Below, in pieces: positions 1 to 6,270 of a stretch of DNA of 16,298 nucleotides. Each line of letters begins with the position of its first letter. Within the stretch, counting starts at the first letter, position 1. Under the pieces are notes generated by a model. The model did not search any database. It was not told the origin of the DNA and worked only from the letters and a program-made list of their open reading frames with translations. The stretch comes from Thomasclavelia spiroformis. GTDB taxonomy: Bacteria > Bacillota_I > Bacilli_A > Erysipelotrichales > Coprobacillaceae. The position numbers and the translations under genes were made by a program. The stretch is from NCBI GenBank assembly GCA_018369555.1, contig JAGZCC010000054.1, positions 1 to 16,298 on the forward strand, given 5' to 3'.

Positions 1-107
1 CTTTTCAAAGAACTTTAACAGTTAACTTGTAAATTCACTATTTTCATATTTTCAAACTTTTTCATAAAAAACACTTGAATTTTATATAGTTAGCTCCTTG
101 ATCTTAG

Positions 108-133
108 TTTGGCTGTTGCCAAAATTTTTAAAA
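108..133 (+). terminator. Small hairpin, possible terminator for a gene to the left
   Basis: TTTGGC (108-113) and GCCAAA (118-123) form a perfect 6-base stem with a 4-base loop, followed by a T-rich stretch. It could end a plus-strand transcript entering from the left. The stem is short and it lies inside a diverged copy of the dispersed repeat described below, so this is tentative. Confidence 0.35.
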
Positions 134-179
134 TTTATTTTGAGCTTCAAAACGGCCGTTCTTCATAACTCTTAACTAT

Positions 180-208
180 ATTATATGAATCTTAATTTTC
201 ACTGTAAA
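180..208 (-). promoter_or_regulatory. Divergent sigma-A type promoter pointing left
   Basis: On the minus strand TTTACA (203-208) is followed after exactly 17 bases by TATAAT (180-185). This is a near-consensus vegetative promoter firing leftwards, away from the HxlR-type gene. No open frame with a ribosome site follows within the window; downstream frames are closed within 12-16 codons. The target gene is either beyond base 1 or has been lost. The -35 box overlaps the palindrome at 205-220. Confidence 0.6.
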
Positions 209-220
209 GTAAGCACTTTA
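205..220. promoter_or_regulatory. Palindrome TAAAGT-N4-ACTTTA, candidate operator
   Basis: A perfect 6+6 inverted repeat with a 4-base spacer overlaps the -35 box of the leftward promoter. The same half-site recurs as ACTTTA (330-335) and TAAAGT (359-364), flanking the -10 box of the HxlR-type gene. Regulators of this family commonly bind palindromes in a divergent intergenic region and repress both sides, so this is a plausible HxlR-type operator. Binding is inferred only. Confidence 0.45.
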
Positions 221-223
221 TTG

Positions 224-237
224 TGGTATAGTTACCA
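224..237. repeat. Short perfect inverted repeat TGGTA-N4-TACCA
   Basis: A second small palindrome lies four bases after the 205-220 palindrome and upstream of both promoters' start regions. It might be an additional regulator site. Five-base arms are short enough to arise by chance. Confidence 0.25.
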
Positions 238-323
238 TGAGGAAACAAATGCATAATTTTAAGCTTTTTAAAAATTATTTGTGTAAAATAATTTTTATTT
301 TCAAATTGATCATGATTGGAAAC

Positions 324-352
324 TTGATTACTTTAAAACGCAATAGTATAAT
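324..352 (+). promoter_or_regulatory. Sigma-A promoter of the HxlR-type gene
   Basis: TTGATT (324-329), a 17-base spacer and a consensus TATAAT (347-352) lie 45 bases before the start codon at 398. The start of transcription would fall near 359, where the TAAAGT half-site (359-364) begins, so a bound regulator could block initiation and give autoregulation. Confidence 0.6.
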
Positions 353-397
353 TATATCTAAAGTTTCAAATAAAAACTATTGTAAGGAGATATTACT

Positions 398-733
398 ATG
401 AGTAATCAAAAAACAATTAAAGAATTGCCTGCTTGTCCTGTTGAAACAACATTAACTTTAATTGGGAATAAATGGAAAGTTTTAATTTTACGTGACTTAC
501 TTACTGGAACAAAGCGATTTGGCGAACTGAAAAAATCAATTGGTAATGTATCTCAAAAGGTATTAACTGCTCAACTCCGTGCAATGGAAGAAAATGGCTT
601 ATTGATCCGTACCGTATATGCGGAGGTACCACCAAGAGTGGAATATACTTTAACAGACTTAGGAGAAAGTCTAAAACCTATTTTGGACGCTATGGGAAAT
701 TGGAGAGAGGAATATAAAGCATCATTACAATAA
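398..733 (+). CDS. HxlR-family winged-helix transcriptional regulator
   Basis: This is a small DNA-binding repressor or activator of the HxlR (MarR-like) family, 111 residues, the usual size for the family. The N-terminal signature C-P-V-E-T-T-L-x-L-I-G-N-K-W-K (residues 13-27) and the following R-D-L-L-x-G-x-x-R-F-G-E-L (residues 31-44) are typical, as is the wing segment with P-P-R-V-E-Y-x-L-T (about 78-86). Cys13 lies at the position where family members such as YodB and HypR of Bacillus carry a redox- or quinone-sensing cysteine, so thiol or aldehyde stress sensing is possible but not shown. The start is set by an AAGGAGA ribosome site at 384-390. Its usual partner would be a divergently transcribed oxidoreductase; none is visible here. 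A terminator follows directly. Confidence 0.9.
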   Translation: MSNQKTIKELPACPVETTLTLIGNKWKVLILRDLLTGTKRFGELKKSIGNVSQKVLTAQLRAMEENGLLIRTVYAEVPPRVEYTLTDLGESLKPILDAMGNWREEYKASLQ

Positions 734-772
734 AAACAGCGATTATCCACCAAAAGATACTCGCTATTTTTA
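733..772 (+). terminator. Rho-independent terminator after the HxlR-type gene
   Basis: AAAA-c-AGCGA (734-742) pairs with TCGCT-a-TTTT (761-770), with one mismatch and an 18-base loop, and the 3' arm runs into TTTTTATT. The stem begins at the stop codon. Confidence 0.5.
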
Positions 773-956
773 TTGTAAATAAGCTTATCGTAAATAATTT
801 TATCTGTTCTTATTTCAAATACACAATATATTTTTTACTTCAATAAGTAAGATAAAATAAAAGATTAAATAATTTTCTTAAATATCAATTTAATCAATAT
901 CTCGTTTTTATCTAATTTTAACTTTATTTATCTTGATATATTGATAAATTTAATAA

Positions 957-1123
957 TTATTCATCAACAACAGTGGTATATCTTCCATCAGCAATTTGTT
1001 TGTTTCTTAATTTGTTAAGATTATTGCTAATTATATCATACCTATATTTATTAAAATTTAAATAAATCTTTCTCCTCTTGCATACACCTTACTTTCTTTG
1101 TACTTAATTACAATAAAAAATTG
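957..1123 (-). pseudogene. Probable remnant of a protein-coding gene, frameshifted
   Basis: Reading leftwards, one frame (1058-1123) gives a protein-like tail with K-Y-K-E-S-K-V-Y-A-R-G-E-R-F-I, then a stop at 1058-1060. A second frame (957-1088) continues with Y-L-N-F-N-K-Y-R-Y-D-I-I-S-N-N-L and ends in D-G-R-Y-T-T-V-V-D-E and a stop at 957-959. The two join smoothly if a frameshift is assumed near 1058-1070. Neither frame has a start codon with a ribosome site. Composition is rich in charged and aromatic residues, unlike random AT-rich sequence. I do not recognise the family. It sits in a 567-base gap between the HxlR-type gene and nth. It could still be chance. Confidence 0.35.
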
Positions 1124-1140
1124 TTAAAATAGCTAATATT

Positions 1141-1255
1141 TTTTAATAAAAGAACAACAGCATAAAAAGCATTTCAACCTTCTATACTGCTTCTTTAGTT
1201 TTACAGCGTCCATAAAATTGTATTTTAGCTTCAAAACACTTTTCTATATTACAAA
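1141..1255 (-). repeat. Dispersed repeat copy A (terminator-bearing)
   Basis: This stretch is clearly alignable to 12383-12470 (copy B) over about 80 bases, sharing blocks such as AAAAGCATT, ACCTT, TTTTACA and CATAAAATT. Its right end (1216-1255) also matches 131-176 (copy C), with the identical 11-mer AGCTTCAAAAC at 1227-1237 and 143-153. On the minus strand it begins downstream of nth and contains a hairpin. Read on the minus strand it also holds a short frame with F-Y-G-R-C-K-T-K-E-A-V and a stop; copy B gives F-Y-E-R-C-K in the equivalent place, so it may be the decayed end of a mobile-element gene. Confidence 0.55.
1143..1189 (-). terminator. Candidate terminator of the tseB-dnaD-nth operon
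   Basis: In minus-strand RNA, CAGTATA (1183-1189) pairs with TATGCTG (1158-1164) over 7 pairs, one of them G-U, and is followed by a U-rich tail. It lies about 110 bases beyond the nth stop codon. It is part of repeat copy A; the same arms in copy B have different bases but still pair, which supports a real hairpin. Confidence 0.45.
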
Positions 1256-1300
1256 CACCTCATATATCATCAATTACTTAACTTAATAACATTGTATATA

Positions 1301-1945
1301 TTATTTGACTCTTTCTATCTTTATTGAATCTTTACACATATCAAATAATTTACATTCCTTACAATTAGGATTAGTTGCTTTACAAAAATATCTACCAAAG
1401 AAAATAAATTGGTGATGAGATTTATTCCAACGTTCTTTTGGAATAGAGCGACATAATTTTTTTTCAACGTTTAACACACTATCATCTTTTTTAGCAAATC
1501 CTAAACGTTTAGAAATTCTTTCTACATGTGTATCAACTGCAAAAGCTGGAATATCGAACGCAACCGAACGCACTACATTGGCTGTTTTACGCCCCACTCC
1601 TGGTAAACTTTCTAATTCTTTTTGCTCACTAGGTACTATACCATTATATTTATCGATTAACATTTTAGACATGGCTAAAAGATTTTTAGCTTTATTACGA
1701 TATAGACCAATAGTCTTAATATCCTCTTGTAACTGTTCTAAAGATGCCTGGCTCATAGCTATCACATCTGGATATTTTTTAAATAAATCTTTTGTTAATT
1801 CATTTACCTTTTTATCAGTTGTTTGTGCTGACAACATTACTGCTACTAATAATTGAAAATCACTATCATGATTTAATTCACAATATGCATCAGGAAACAA
1901 TTCTTCAAAATAATTTAATACTTTAGTTGTCTTTTCCTTATTCAT
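1301..1945 (-). CDS. nth: Endonuclease III (DNA glycosylase/AP lyase)
   Basis: Base-excision repair enzyme that removes oxidised pyrimidines from DNA and cleaves the abasic site. The protein has 214 residues, the family norm. The helix-hairpin-helix L-P-G-V-G-R-K-T-A-N is at 114-123, with catalytic Lys120, and the catalytic Asp138 lies in V-D-T-H-V-E-R; both carry the same numbers as in E. coli Nth, which supports the chosen ATG at 1943-1945 over the upstream GTG at 1966. The 4Fe-4S ligands C-x6-C-x2-C-x5-C are at 188, 195, 198 and 204. The start codon overlaps the end of dnaD by 8 bases, so translation is probably coupled. The dnaD-nth order is the same as in Bacillus. Confidence 0.95.
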   Translation of the reverse strand: MNKEKTTKVLNYFEELFPDAYCELNHDSDFQLLVAVMLSAQTTDKKVNELTKDLFKKYPDVIAMSQASLEQLQEDIKTIGLYRNKAKNLLAMSKMLIDKYNGIVPSEQKELESLPGVGRKTANVVRSVAFDIPAFAVDTHVERISKRLGFAKKDDSVLNVEKKLCRSIPKERWNKSHHQFIFFGRYFCKATNPNCKECKLFDMCKDSIKIERVK

Positions 1946-2531
1946 TTTCCCACCACTTATAATCACTTATAGGTACCACACGTTTTGGTTCATCTTGTTC
2001 AATATAACGTTGTTTAACTCCATTTTGAGACCAATTAATAAGAATCCTTTCAATATATCTAAAATTAAAAACTTGACTCTTAACAGCCTCTTTTAACGCC
2101 TTTACAATCATATCATCACTATAATTAGAATTCTTCCATTCTTTAATTATATTAATTTCAATCGGTGATAAAGCTCTTGCAAATTGCTCTTCAAAAATAG
2201 CAATCAAATCAAAATCATTTTCTTTTTCAACTTCATCTTCTTTTTTTTGTAGCAACTTTTCAGTAAGATTATTCAAATCAATTGCACCTAAATGATTATA
2301 AATAAGCTTTTTATCTAATAAATTTCCCAACACCTTATTAAGCTCTTGATTAGATAAAGTTGAATAACTTTGAATCAGCTGAGGAGTTACTGTTTTTACA
2401 CCAATCTCCTTTAAAACATATACAAGCAACAAAATATGACATTCATTATCTTCAATTTGAAATTCTTTAGCTCTTAACAACAATAAACGCCCAATATCAA
2501 TACATTTATATTCCATTAATTCTTTTAACAT
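1938..2531 (-). CDS. dnaD: DnaD replication initiation/primosome protein
   Basis: Firmicute-specific replication initiation protein that acts with DnaA, DnaB and DnaI to load the helicase at oriC and at restart sites. It has 197 residues. The N-terminal winged-helix domain covers about 1-100; a charged linker of lysine and glutamate follows (about 110-125); the C-terminal DnaB_2/DDBH2 domain (about 130-185) ends in the family motif Y-I-E-R-I-L-x-N-W (residues 171-179 approximately). It lies five bases after tseB and overlaps nth by 8 bases, forming one operon. The ribosome site is a modest GTAGGT inside the tseB stop region; the ATG seven codons in is an alternative start. Confidence 0.85.
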   Translation of the reverse strand: MLKELMEYKCIDIGRLLLLRAKEFQIEDNECHILLLVYVLKEIGVKTVTPQLIQSYSTLSNQELNKVLGNLLDKKLIYNHLGAIDLNNLTEKLLQKKEDEVEKENDFDLIAIFEEQFARALSPIEINIIKEWKNSNYSDDMIVKALKEAVKSQVFNFRYIERILINWSQNGVKQRYIEQDEPKRVVPISDYKWWENE

Positions 2532-2536
2532 ACAAT

Positions 2537-3028
2537 TTACCTACTATTATTAATTCTATAAGCCTTTATAAATTCACCATCATCAATTCCATAAAATGCA
2601 TAAATCAACGAGTTTTCACCACGATACAATAAACAATATACAAATATTTCATTTTCATATCCTATTTCAATATCATCAGGAGTATGTTTATATTTTTCTT
2701 TAAAAGCTTCAATACATACCTGTTTATCAACAATATCTTCACTATATGATTTAATAAATTTCTTTTTTTCATTAAAAACAGCATATTGCTCTTTATTATC
2801 TTTTTTACCATGTATTATATAATAACTCTTTTCTCCATCATAACGATTAAAATAATCAGAGCTCTCATATCCATTTTCTGCTACAATTTCTTGCTCTACC
2901 TTAATTAAATCATTTTTATAACTAGCATAAGGAATATGTACCCAAAGCATATAAAAACTCACTACAATAAACACAAGTACTAAAAAAAACATCAAAATAT
3001 TAAACCTATGCTTTCGTAAAAATTTCAA
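2537..3028 (-). CDS. TseB/YpmB-like membrane-anchored protein (DUF5590)
   Basis: A 163-residue protein with one N-terminal membrane segment (about residues 9-32, rich in Phe, Leu, Val and Ile) after a basic Lys/Arg/His start, followed by an extracytoplasmic region. The segment E-K-S-Y-Y-I-I-H-G-K-K-D resembles the matching part of Bacillus YpmB (TseB), which interacts with penicillin-binding protein 2A and influences wall elongation. Position supports this: ypmB lies just upstream of dnaD-nth in Bacillus too, but aspB and asnS, which separate them there, are absent here. The start is a TTG at 3026-3028 with GGTGAG a few bases upstream; no ATG is suitably placed. A TATAAT is present on the minus strand (3052-3057) without a good -35 box. 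Assignment rests on weak similarity plus synteny. Confidence 0.7.
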   Translation of the reverse strand: MKFLRKHRFNILMFFLVLVFIVVSFYMLWVHIPYASYKNDLIKVEQEIVAENGYESSDYFNRYDGEKSYYIIHGKKDNKEQYAVFNEKKKFIKSYSEDIVDKQVCIEAFKEKYKHTPDDIEIGYENEIFVYCLLYRGENSLIYAFYGIDDGEFIKAYRINNSR

Positions 3029-3102
3029 AATCTCACCAACTTTCTATGCCTATTATACTATCAAATCCTATATTATAAAAGAAAAATATATTATCTTTAA
3101 AT

Positions 3103-3130
3103 CTAAAAAAGGATCCATAAAATGAATCCC
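3103..3130 (-). terminator. Rho-independent terminator of the yugP-like gene
   Basis: On the minus strand GGATTCA (3123-3129) pairs with TGGATCC (3111-3117) around a 5-base loop, seven pairs including one G-U, followed by TTTTTT (3105-3110). It starts eight bases after the stop codon and separates this gene from tseB. Confidence 0.8.
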
Positions 3131-3137
3131 ATATTAA

Positions 3138-3845
3138 CTAATCACGATCATTACCTATTACAATCAATATAATTCTAAATAATGATAAAATAGTTGATAG
3201 CATTGCTGCAACGTAAGTAAAAGCAGCAGCAGATAACATTGATTTAGCCCCACTATACTCATTGCAACTCAAATAATTAGATTTCAATATTTTTAATGCT
3301 CTAGATGATGCGTCAAATTCAACAGGTAAAGTTACAAGTTGAAAAACTAAAATACCACTCATTAAAATAACTCCAATCCAAGCAACACTTGAACTTCCCA
3401 TCAGTAAGCCAATAAAAACAGCAATCCATCCTAAATGTTGTCCAATGTTACAAAAAGGAATAATTGCATTTCTAAATACAAGTGGACGATAATGAAGTTT
3501 ATGCTGAATAGCATGCCCACATTCATGACTAGCAACAGCCAAAGCAGCAATTGAAGTTCCATCAAAAATTCCTTGAGATAAATTAATAGTTCTATTTCTT
3601 GGATCATAATGATCAGATAATTTTCCACTCACACGATTTATTTTAATATCATGTAATCCATTTTTATCAAGTATCTCTCGTGCAACCATTGCCCCAGTAA
3701 TTCCTCTACTATTAGGTACTTTTTCATACTTACTATATGTTTTATTTACTTTTATTTGCGCATAAATCATAATTATTGACCCAATGGCAACTAGTAAATA
3801 ACCTAACATATAACTAGATGACATCGAATAATAATAAAATGGCAT
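3138..3845 (-). CDS. yugP: YugP-type membrane zinc metallopeptidase
   Basis: Predicted integral-membrane zinc-dependent protease of the Zn_peptidase_2 (YugP) family, 235 residues. The zincin motif H-E-C-G-H is at 107-111, in A-S-H-E-C-G-H-A-I-Q-H. A likely third ligand lies in the family motif P-V-E-F-D-A-S-S-R-A between the later membrane segments. Membrane segments are about 12-32, 130-150, 152-175 and 205-232, with the catalytic part between the first and second. The ATG at 3843-3845 is chosen because AAGGAG (3855-3860) lies nine bases upstream; a TTG three codons earlier touches that ribosome site. Cellular substrate is unknown. It is monocistronic: its own terminator lies downstream and a promoter with a palindrome lies upstream. 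Confidence 0.85.
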   Translation of the reverse strand: MPFYYYSMSSSYMLGYLLVAIGSIIMIYAQIKVNKTYSKYEKVPNSRGITGAMVAREILDKNGLHDIKINRVSGKLSDHYDPRNRTINLSQGIFDGTSIAALAVASHECGHAIQHKLHYRPLVFRNAIIPFCNIGQHLGWIAVFIGLLMGSSSVAWIGVILMSGILVFQLVTLPVEFDASSRALKILKSNYLSCNEYSGAKSMLSAAAFTYVAAMLSTILSLFRIILIVIGNDRD

Positions 3846-3867
3846 ATTTATCAACTCCTTTAACTCT

Positions 3868-3905
3868 ATTATACACTGTATTATTAACTTATTATTAATA
3901 ATACA
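3868..3905 (-). promoter_or_regulatory. yugP promoter -10 box with overlapping palindrome
   Basis: A consensus TATAAT is present on the minus strand at 3868-3873, about 22 bases before the start codon. Directly upstream is an 11-base perfect inverted repeat, TGTATTATTAA (3877-3887) and TTAATAATACA (3895-3905), with a 7-base spacer. The expected -35 position (about 3891-3896) falls inside it and no good -35 hexamer is seen. A bound protein here would control access to the promoter; no regulator is identified. Confidence 0.5.
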
Positions 3906-4299
3906 ATTAATTAAATACGAAGAATTATTAAGTTTTTCATTTCATCCTACCATATATCAGCTTGACAATTAAATTTCAATTAATATATCTTAATAAATTA
4001 TCAATTCATTAACATAAATTTAATATACTTAAAAATTAAATTGATAAATATAAAGCTTCTTTACTTTATTATATACATATATCTGTTTTATACTATTTAA
4101 TTATTCAAATCTTTCCATCTACTAATTTCTTACTATTTACTGTTATTACTAAATTGCTGACAAGAGCGTTTGAATAAGTCATCCTCTTTTTGCATATATC
4201 CACTAAATTTACAAGTTAAGATATATTTTTTTAATATGATAACCTACAAATTATTATGTGATTTATTCTTCATTTCTAGTTTTAAATCGTTATATTTAT
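3906..4299. other. AT-rich gap without a supported gene
   Basis: Nothing is firmly recognisable here. A TTGACA lies at 3962-3967 on the plus strand but no matching -10 box follows at 17 bases. A 20-codon frame with an ATG (4133-4195, minus) has no ribosome site and resembles no family I know. No RNA gene or strong hairpin is apparent. This may be the site of a lost gene. Confidence 0.5.
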
Positions 4300-4338
4300 A
4301 TAATAAAAAGATACAATGGCTAATTCATTGCATCTTTT
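4300..4338 (-). terminator. HU terminator overlapping the end of the coding sequence
   Basis: In minus-strand RNA, AAAAGATGCAATG (4326-4338) pairs with CATTGTATCTTTT (4306-4318) in 13 continuous pairs including one G-U, closing a 7-base loop, followed by a U-rich tail. The 5' arm is the last codons of the HU gene and the TAG stop (4320-4322) sits in the loop. Confidence 0.85.
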
Positions 4339-4592
4339 AAACGATTACTTGGTTTAAATGTAACAGTTTTACTAGCAGGAATGATCATTTCTTCTTGCGT
4401 CTTAGGAGAAATTCCTTTACGAGCTTTACGATCATTTACTTTAAATGTTCCAAATCCAGAAATTAGAACTTTGTCACCTTCAATAACGCTACGAGTAATT
4501 GTATTAAAAACTGTATCAACTAAAATTTCGGCATCTTTTTTAGTTAAGTTTCTTTCTTTAGACACTGATTCAATCAATTCTTTTTTATTCAT
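4320..4592 (-). CDS. hup: HU-type nucleoid DNA-binding protein
   Basis: Small histone-like protein that bends and compacts DNA as a dimer. The length of 90 residues is the family standard. The signature G-F-G-T-F-x-V (46-52) and the DNA-grasping arm R-K-A-R-K-G-I-S-P-K-T (55-65) are present, with the intercalating Pro63 in the usual place; K-P-S-N-R-L-K-D is the normal C-terminal helix. The ATG at 4590-4592 is chosen because GGAGG precedes it; the frame is open 13 codons further upstream but without a ribosome site. It follows spoIVA as hbs does in Bacillus, with its own promoter in the 64-base gap, which fits steady vegetative expression independent of sporulation. Confidence 0.95.
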   Translation of the reverse strand: MNKKELIESVSKERNLTKKDAEILVDTVFNTITRSVIEGDKVLISGFGTFKVNDRKARKGISPKTQEEMIIPASKTVTFKPSNRLKDAMN

Positions 4593-4621
4593 AAGTACCT
4601 CCAAAAATCTAATACCACGAA

Positions 4622-4650
4622 AGTATAACATTAAAAATTACCGATTTCAA
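4622..4650 (-). promoter_or_regulatory. Sigma-A promoter of the HU gene
   Basis: On the minus strand TTGAAA (4645-4650), a 17-base spacer and TATACT (4622-4627) lie between the spoIVA stop and the HU start. It begins only a few bases after the spoIVA stop codon and gives a leader of about 25 bases containing the GGAGG ribosome site. Confidence 0.65.
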
Positions 4651-4656
4651 GCACTT

Positions 4657-6132
4657 TTATAGCACAATTGCAATAACATTACTTTTTCCTTTATTAACAA
4701 TTTTAGATAATATATCATGTATTCGCTGACTAGCATTTTCAGGAATTGCATTTAACTTAATATACATTCCCTCTTCAATTAAATCACCTAATTTTCTTCC
4801 AAAAACGTCACAATCAAAAATTGCTTTTTTATCATTTCCATTAGAATTTAAATAATCAATAAATGCTTCTGCTTGTTCTTTTGAACCAATGATTGGTTCA
4901 AACGTACTTTCAATATCAATTTTAATCATATACGTAGTTCCTGCTTTAGAAACTAATTTCATTCCATATCGTGGTCCTTGTTTAATCAATTCCGGATCAC
5001 TTAATTCAATTTCTTCAAGCTTTGGAATGGCATAACCATACCCTGTCTGTTTAACCATTTTTACTGCATTAGAAAAATTTTCATATTCCTTTTTAATATT
5101 TACTAATTCTTGAATAAATGTTAAAAATGTTGCTTGATCAAATCCTCTATCCCCAATTATTTCTTCTAATATTTCATTATATAATCCATCTCGTTCTTCT
5201 ATTTTTAATGTAGCACTTGATGTACTTGTATCAATCCCTGTTAAATATGCTTTATCGACAAAATCATATTGACAAATAGATTCAGCAATTCTTTCAACAT
5301 CTCTAAACCTTTTTATTGACTGTAATGATTCTTTTAAAGATGTATCTAATGTTTGTTTTAACCAATGATTATTTGACATCATTGCTAGCCATTTTGGTAC
5401 TTCAATACGTACTTCACTAATTTTAAATTCAAATAACGCATCTTTTAATAAAGAAACTATTTGAGGTTCTTCCATATTTGTTACATCCATAGCAATTACT
5501 GGTACATCATATTTATTGCTCAAACGTTCTACTTCTTTTTTACATTCATTACTATTTACGTTTTTACTATTAACAATTGCAATAAAAGGTTTATCAATTT
5601 CTAATAGTTCTTCAATAATACTATCAGTTGCCTCTCTATAATTTGCCCCAGGAATATCACAAACACTTCCATCACTAGTAATTACAATTCCAATTGTCGA
5701 ATGATCTTGAATAACTTTTTTTGTTCCCACTTTTGCTGCTTGATCAAAAGGTATTGATTCTAAATACCAAGGTGTTTTAACATAACGAATTCCTTGTTCA
5801 TCTTCGTATCCTTTTGCGCCATCAATTACATAACCTACACAGTCAACCAGACGAATGTTTACTCTAAAATTTTCATCCATAAGCATTTCAACCGCTTGAT
5901 TAGGAATAAATTTCGGTTCAACTGTCATTATCATTTTACCTTTACCAGATTGTGGCAATTCATCAATTGCTCGTAATTTTGCATCTTTATCATCAATATA
6001 TGGTATAACTGCTTTTTCCATAAATCGTTTAATAAATGAAGACTTTCCACTTCTAACTGGTCCTACAACCCCCAAATATATGTCCCCATCACATCTTTTA
6101 GCGATATCATGTAAGATATTTTTAGTTTCCAT
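4657..6132 (-). CDS. spoIVA: Stage IV sporulation protein A, spore coat morphogenetic ATPase
   Basis: SpoIVA polymerises on the forespore surface using ATP hydrolysis and forms the basement layer on which the coat assembles. The protein has 491 residues against 492 in Bacillus. The Walker A motif G-P-V-R-S-G-K-S-S is at 24-32 with Lys30, and the Walker B segment L-V-D-C-V-G-Y is at 95-101 with Asp97. The E-L-P-Q-S-G-K-G-K stretch (58-66), the middle-domain M-V-K-Q-T-G-Y-G, and the hydrophobic end I-A-I-V-L, which matches the C-terminus needed for membrane targeting in Bacillus, are all conserved. A GGAG ribosome site precedes the ATG. A CATATAAAT on the minus strand (6155-6163) loosely resembles a sigma-E -10 element but no clear -35 is seen. 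Presence of an intact gene argues that the organism forms spores. Confidence 0.97.
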   Translation of the reverse strand: METKNILHDIAKRCDGDIYLGVVGPVRSGKSSFIKRFMEKAVIPYIDDKDAKLRAIDELPQSGKGKMIMTVEPKFIPNQAVEMLMDENFRVNIRLVDCVGYVIDGAKGYEDEQGIRYVKTPWYLESIPFDQAAKVGTKKVIQDHSTIGIVITSDGSVCDIPGANYREATDSIIEELLEIDKPFIAIVNSKNVNSNECKKEVERLSNKYDVPVIAMDVTNMEEPQIVSLLKDALFEFKISEVRIEVPKWLAMMSNNHWLKQTLDTSLKESLQSIKRFRDVERIAESICQYDFVDKAYLTGIDTSTSSATLKIEERDGLYNEILEEIIGDRGFDQATFLTFIQELVNIKKEYENFSNAVKMVKQTGYGYAIPKLEEIELSDPELIKQGPRYGMKLVSKAGTTYMIKIDIESTFEPIIGSKEQAEAFIDYLNSNGNDKKAIFDCDVFGRKLGDLIEEGMYIKLNAIPENASQRIHDILSKIVNKGKSNVIAIVL

Positions 6133-6215
6133 TGTTAACTCCTCTCTTTGTCTTATTTATATGATTTATCATTACTTTTAGAACATCACTTGATTTTATT
6201 TCATAAAAATAATTT

Positions 6216-6244
6216 TTTACTTTATCACTTTTCAAAAATATATT
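6216..6244 (+). promoter_or_regulatory. Candidate promoter of the aminotransferase gene
   Basis: TTTACT (6216-6221), a 17-base spacer and TATATT (6239-6244) lie 26 bases before the ATG at 6271. Both boxes differ from consensus and the region is AT-rich, so confidence is moderate. Confidence 0.4.
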
Positions 6245-6270
6245 AGAATAGAACAGAGGTGAATTATTAA

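Noticed and set aside
571..753. 60-codon open frame on the minus strand
   Set aside because: Lies antisense within the HxlR-type gene and its terminator; no ribosome site and no family resemblance.
1578..1856. 92-codon open frame on the plus strand
   Set aside because: Antisense to the conserved core of nth; a shadow of real coding sequence.
3431..3628. 65-codon open frame on the minus strand
   Set aside because: Shifted frame inside the yugP-like gene, over the HECGH region; no independent evidence.
3962..3990. TTGACA consensus -35 on the plus strand
   Set aside because: No acceptable -10 at 16-18 bases and no gene downstream on that strand.
4133..4195. 20-codon ATG frame on the minus strand in the yugP-HU gap
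   Set aside because: No ribosome site or promoter and no recognisable similarity; reported only as part of the empty gap.
4381..4662. 93-codon open frame on the plus strand
   Set aside because: Antisense to the HU gene and its promoter.
5794..5976. 60-codon open frame on the plus strand
   Set aside because: Antisense to spoIVA ATPase domain; no ribosome site.
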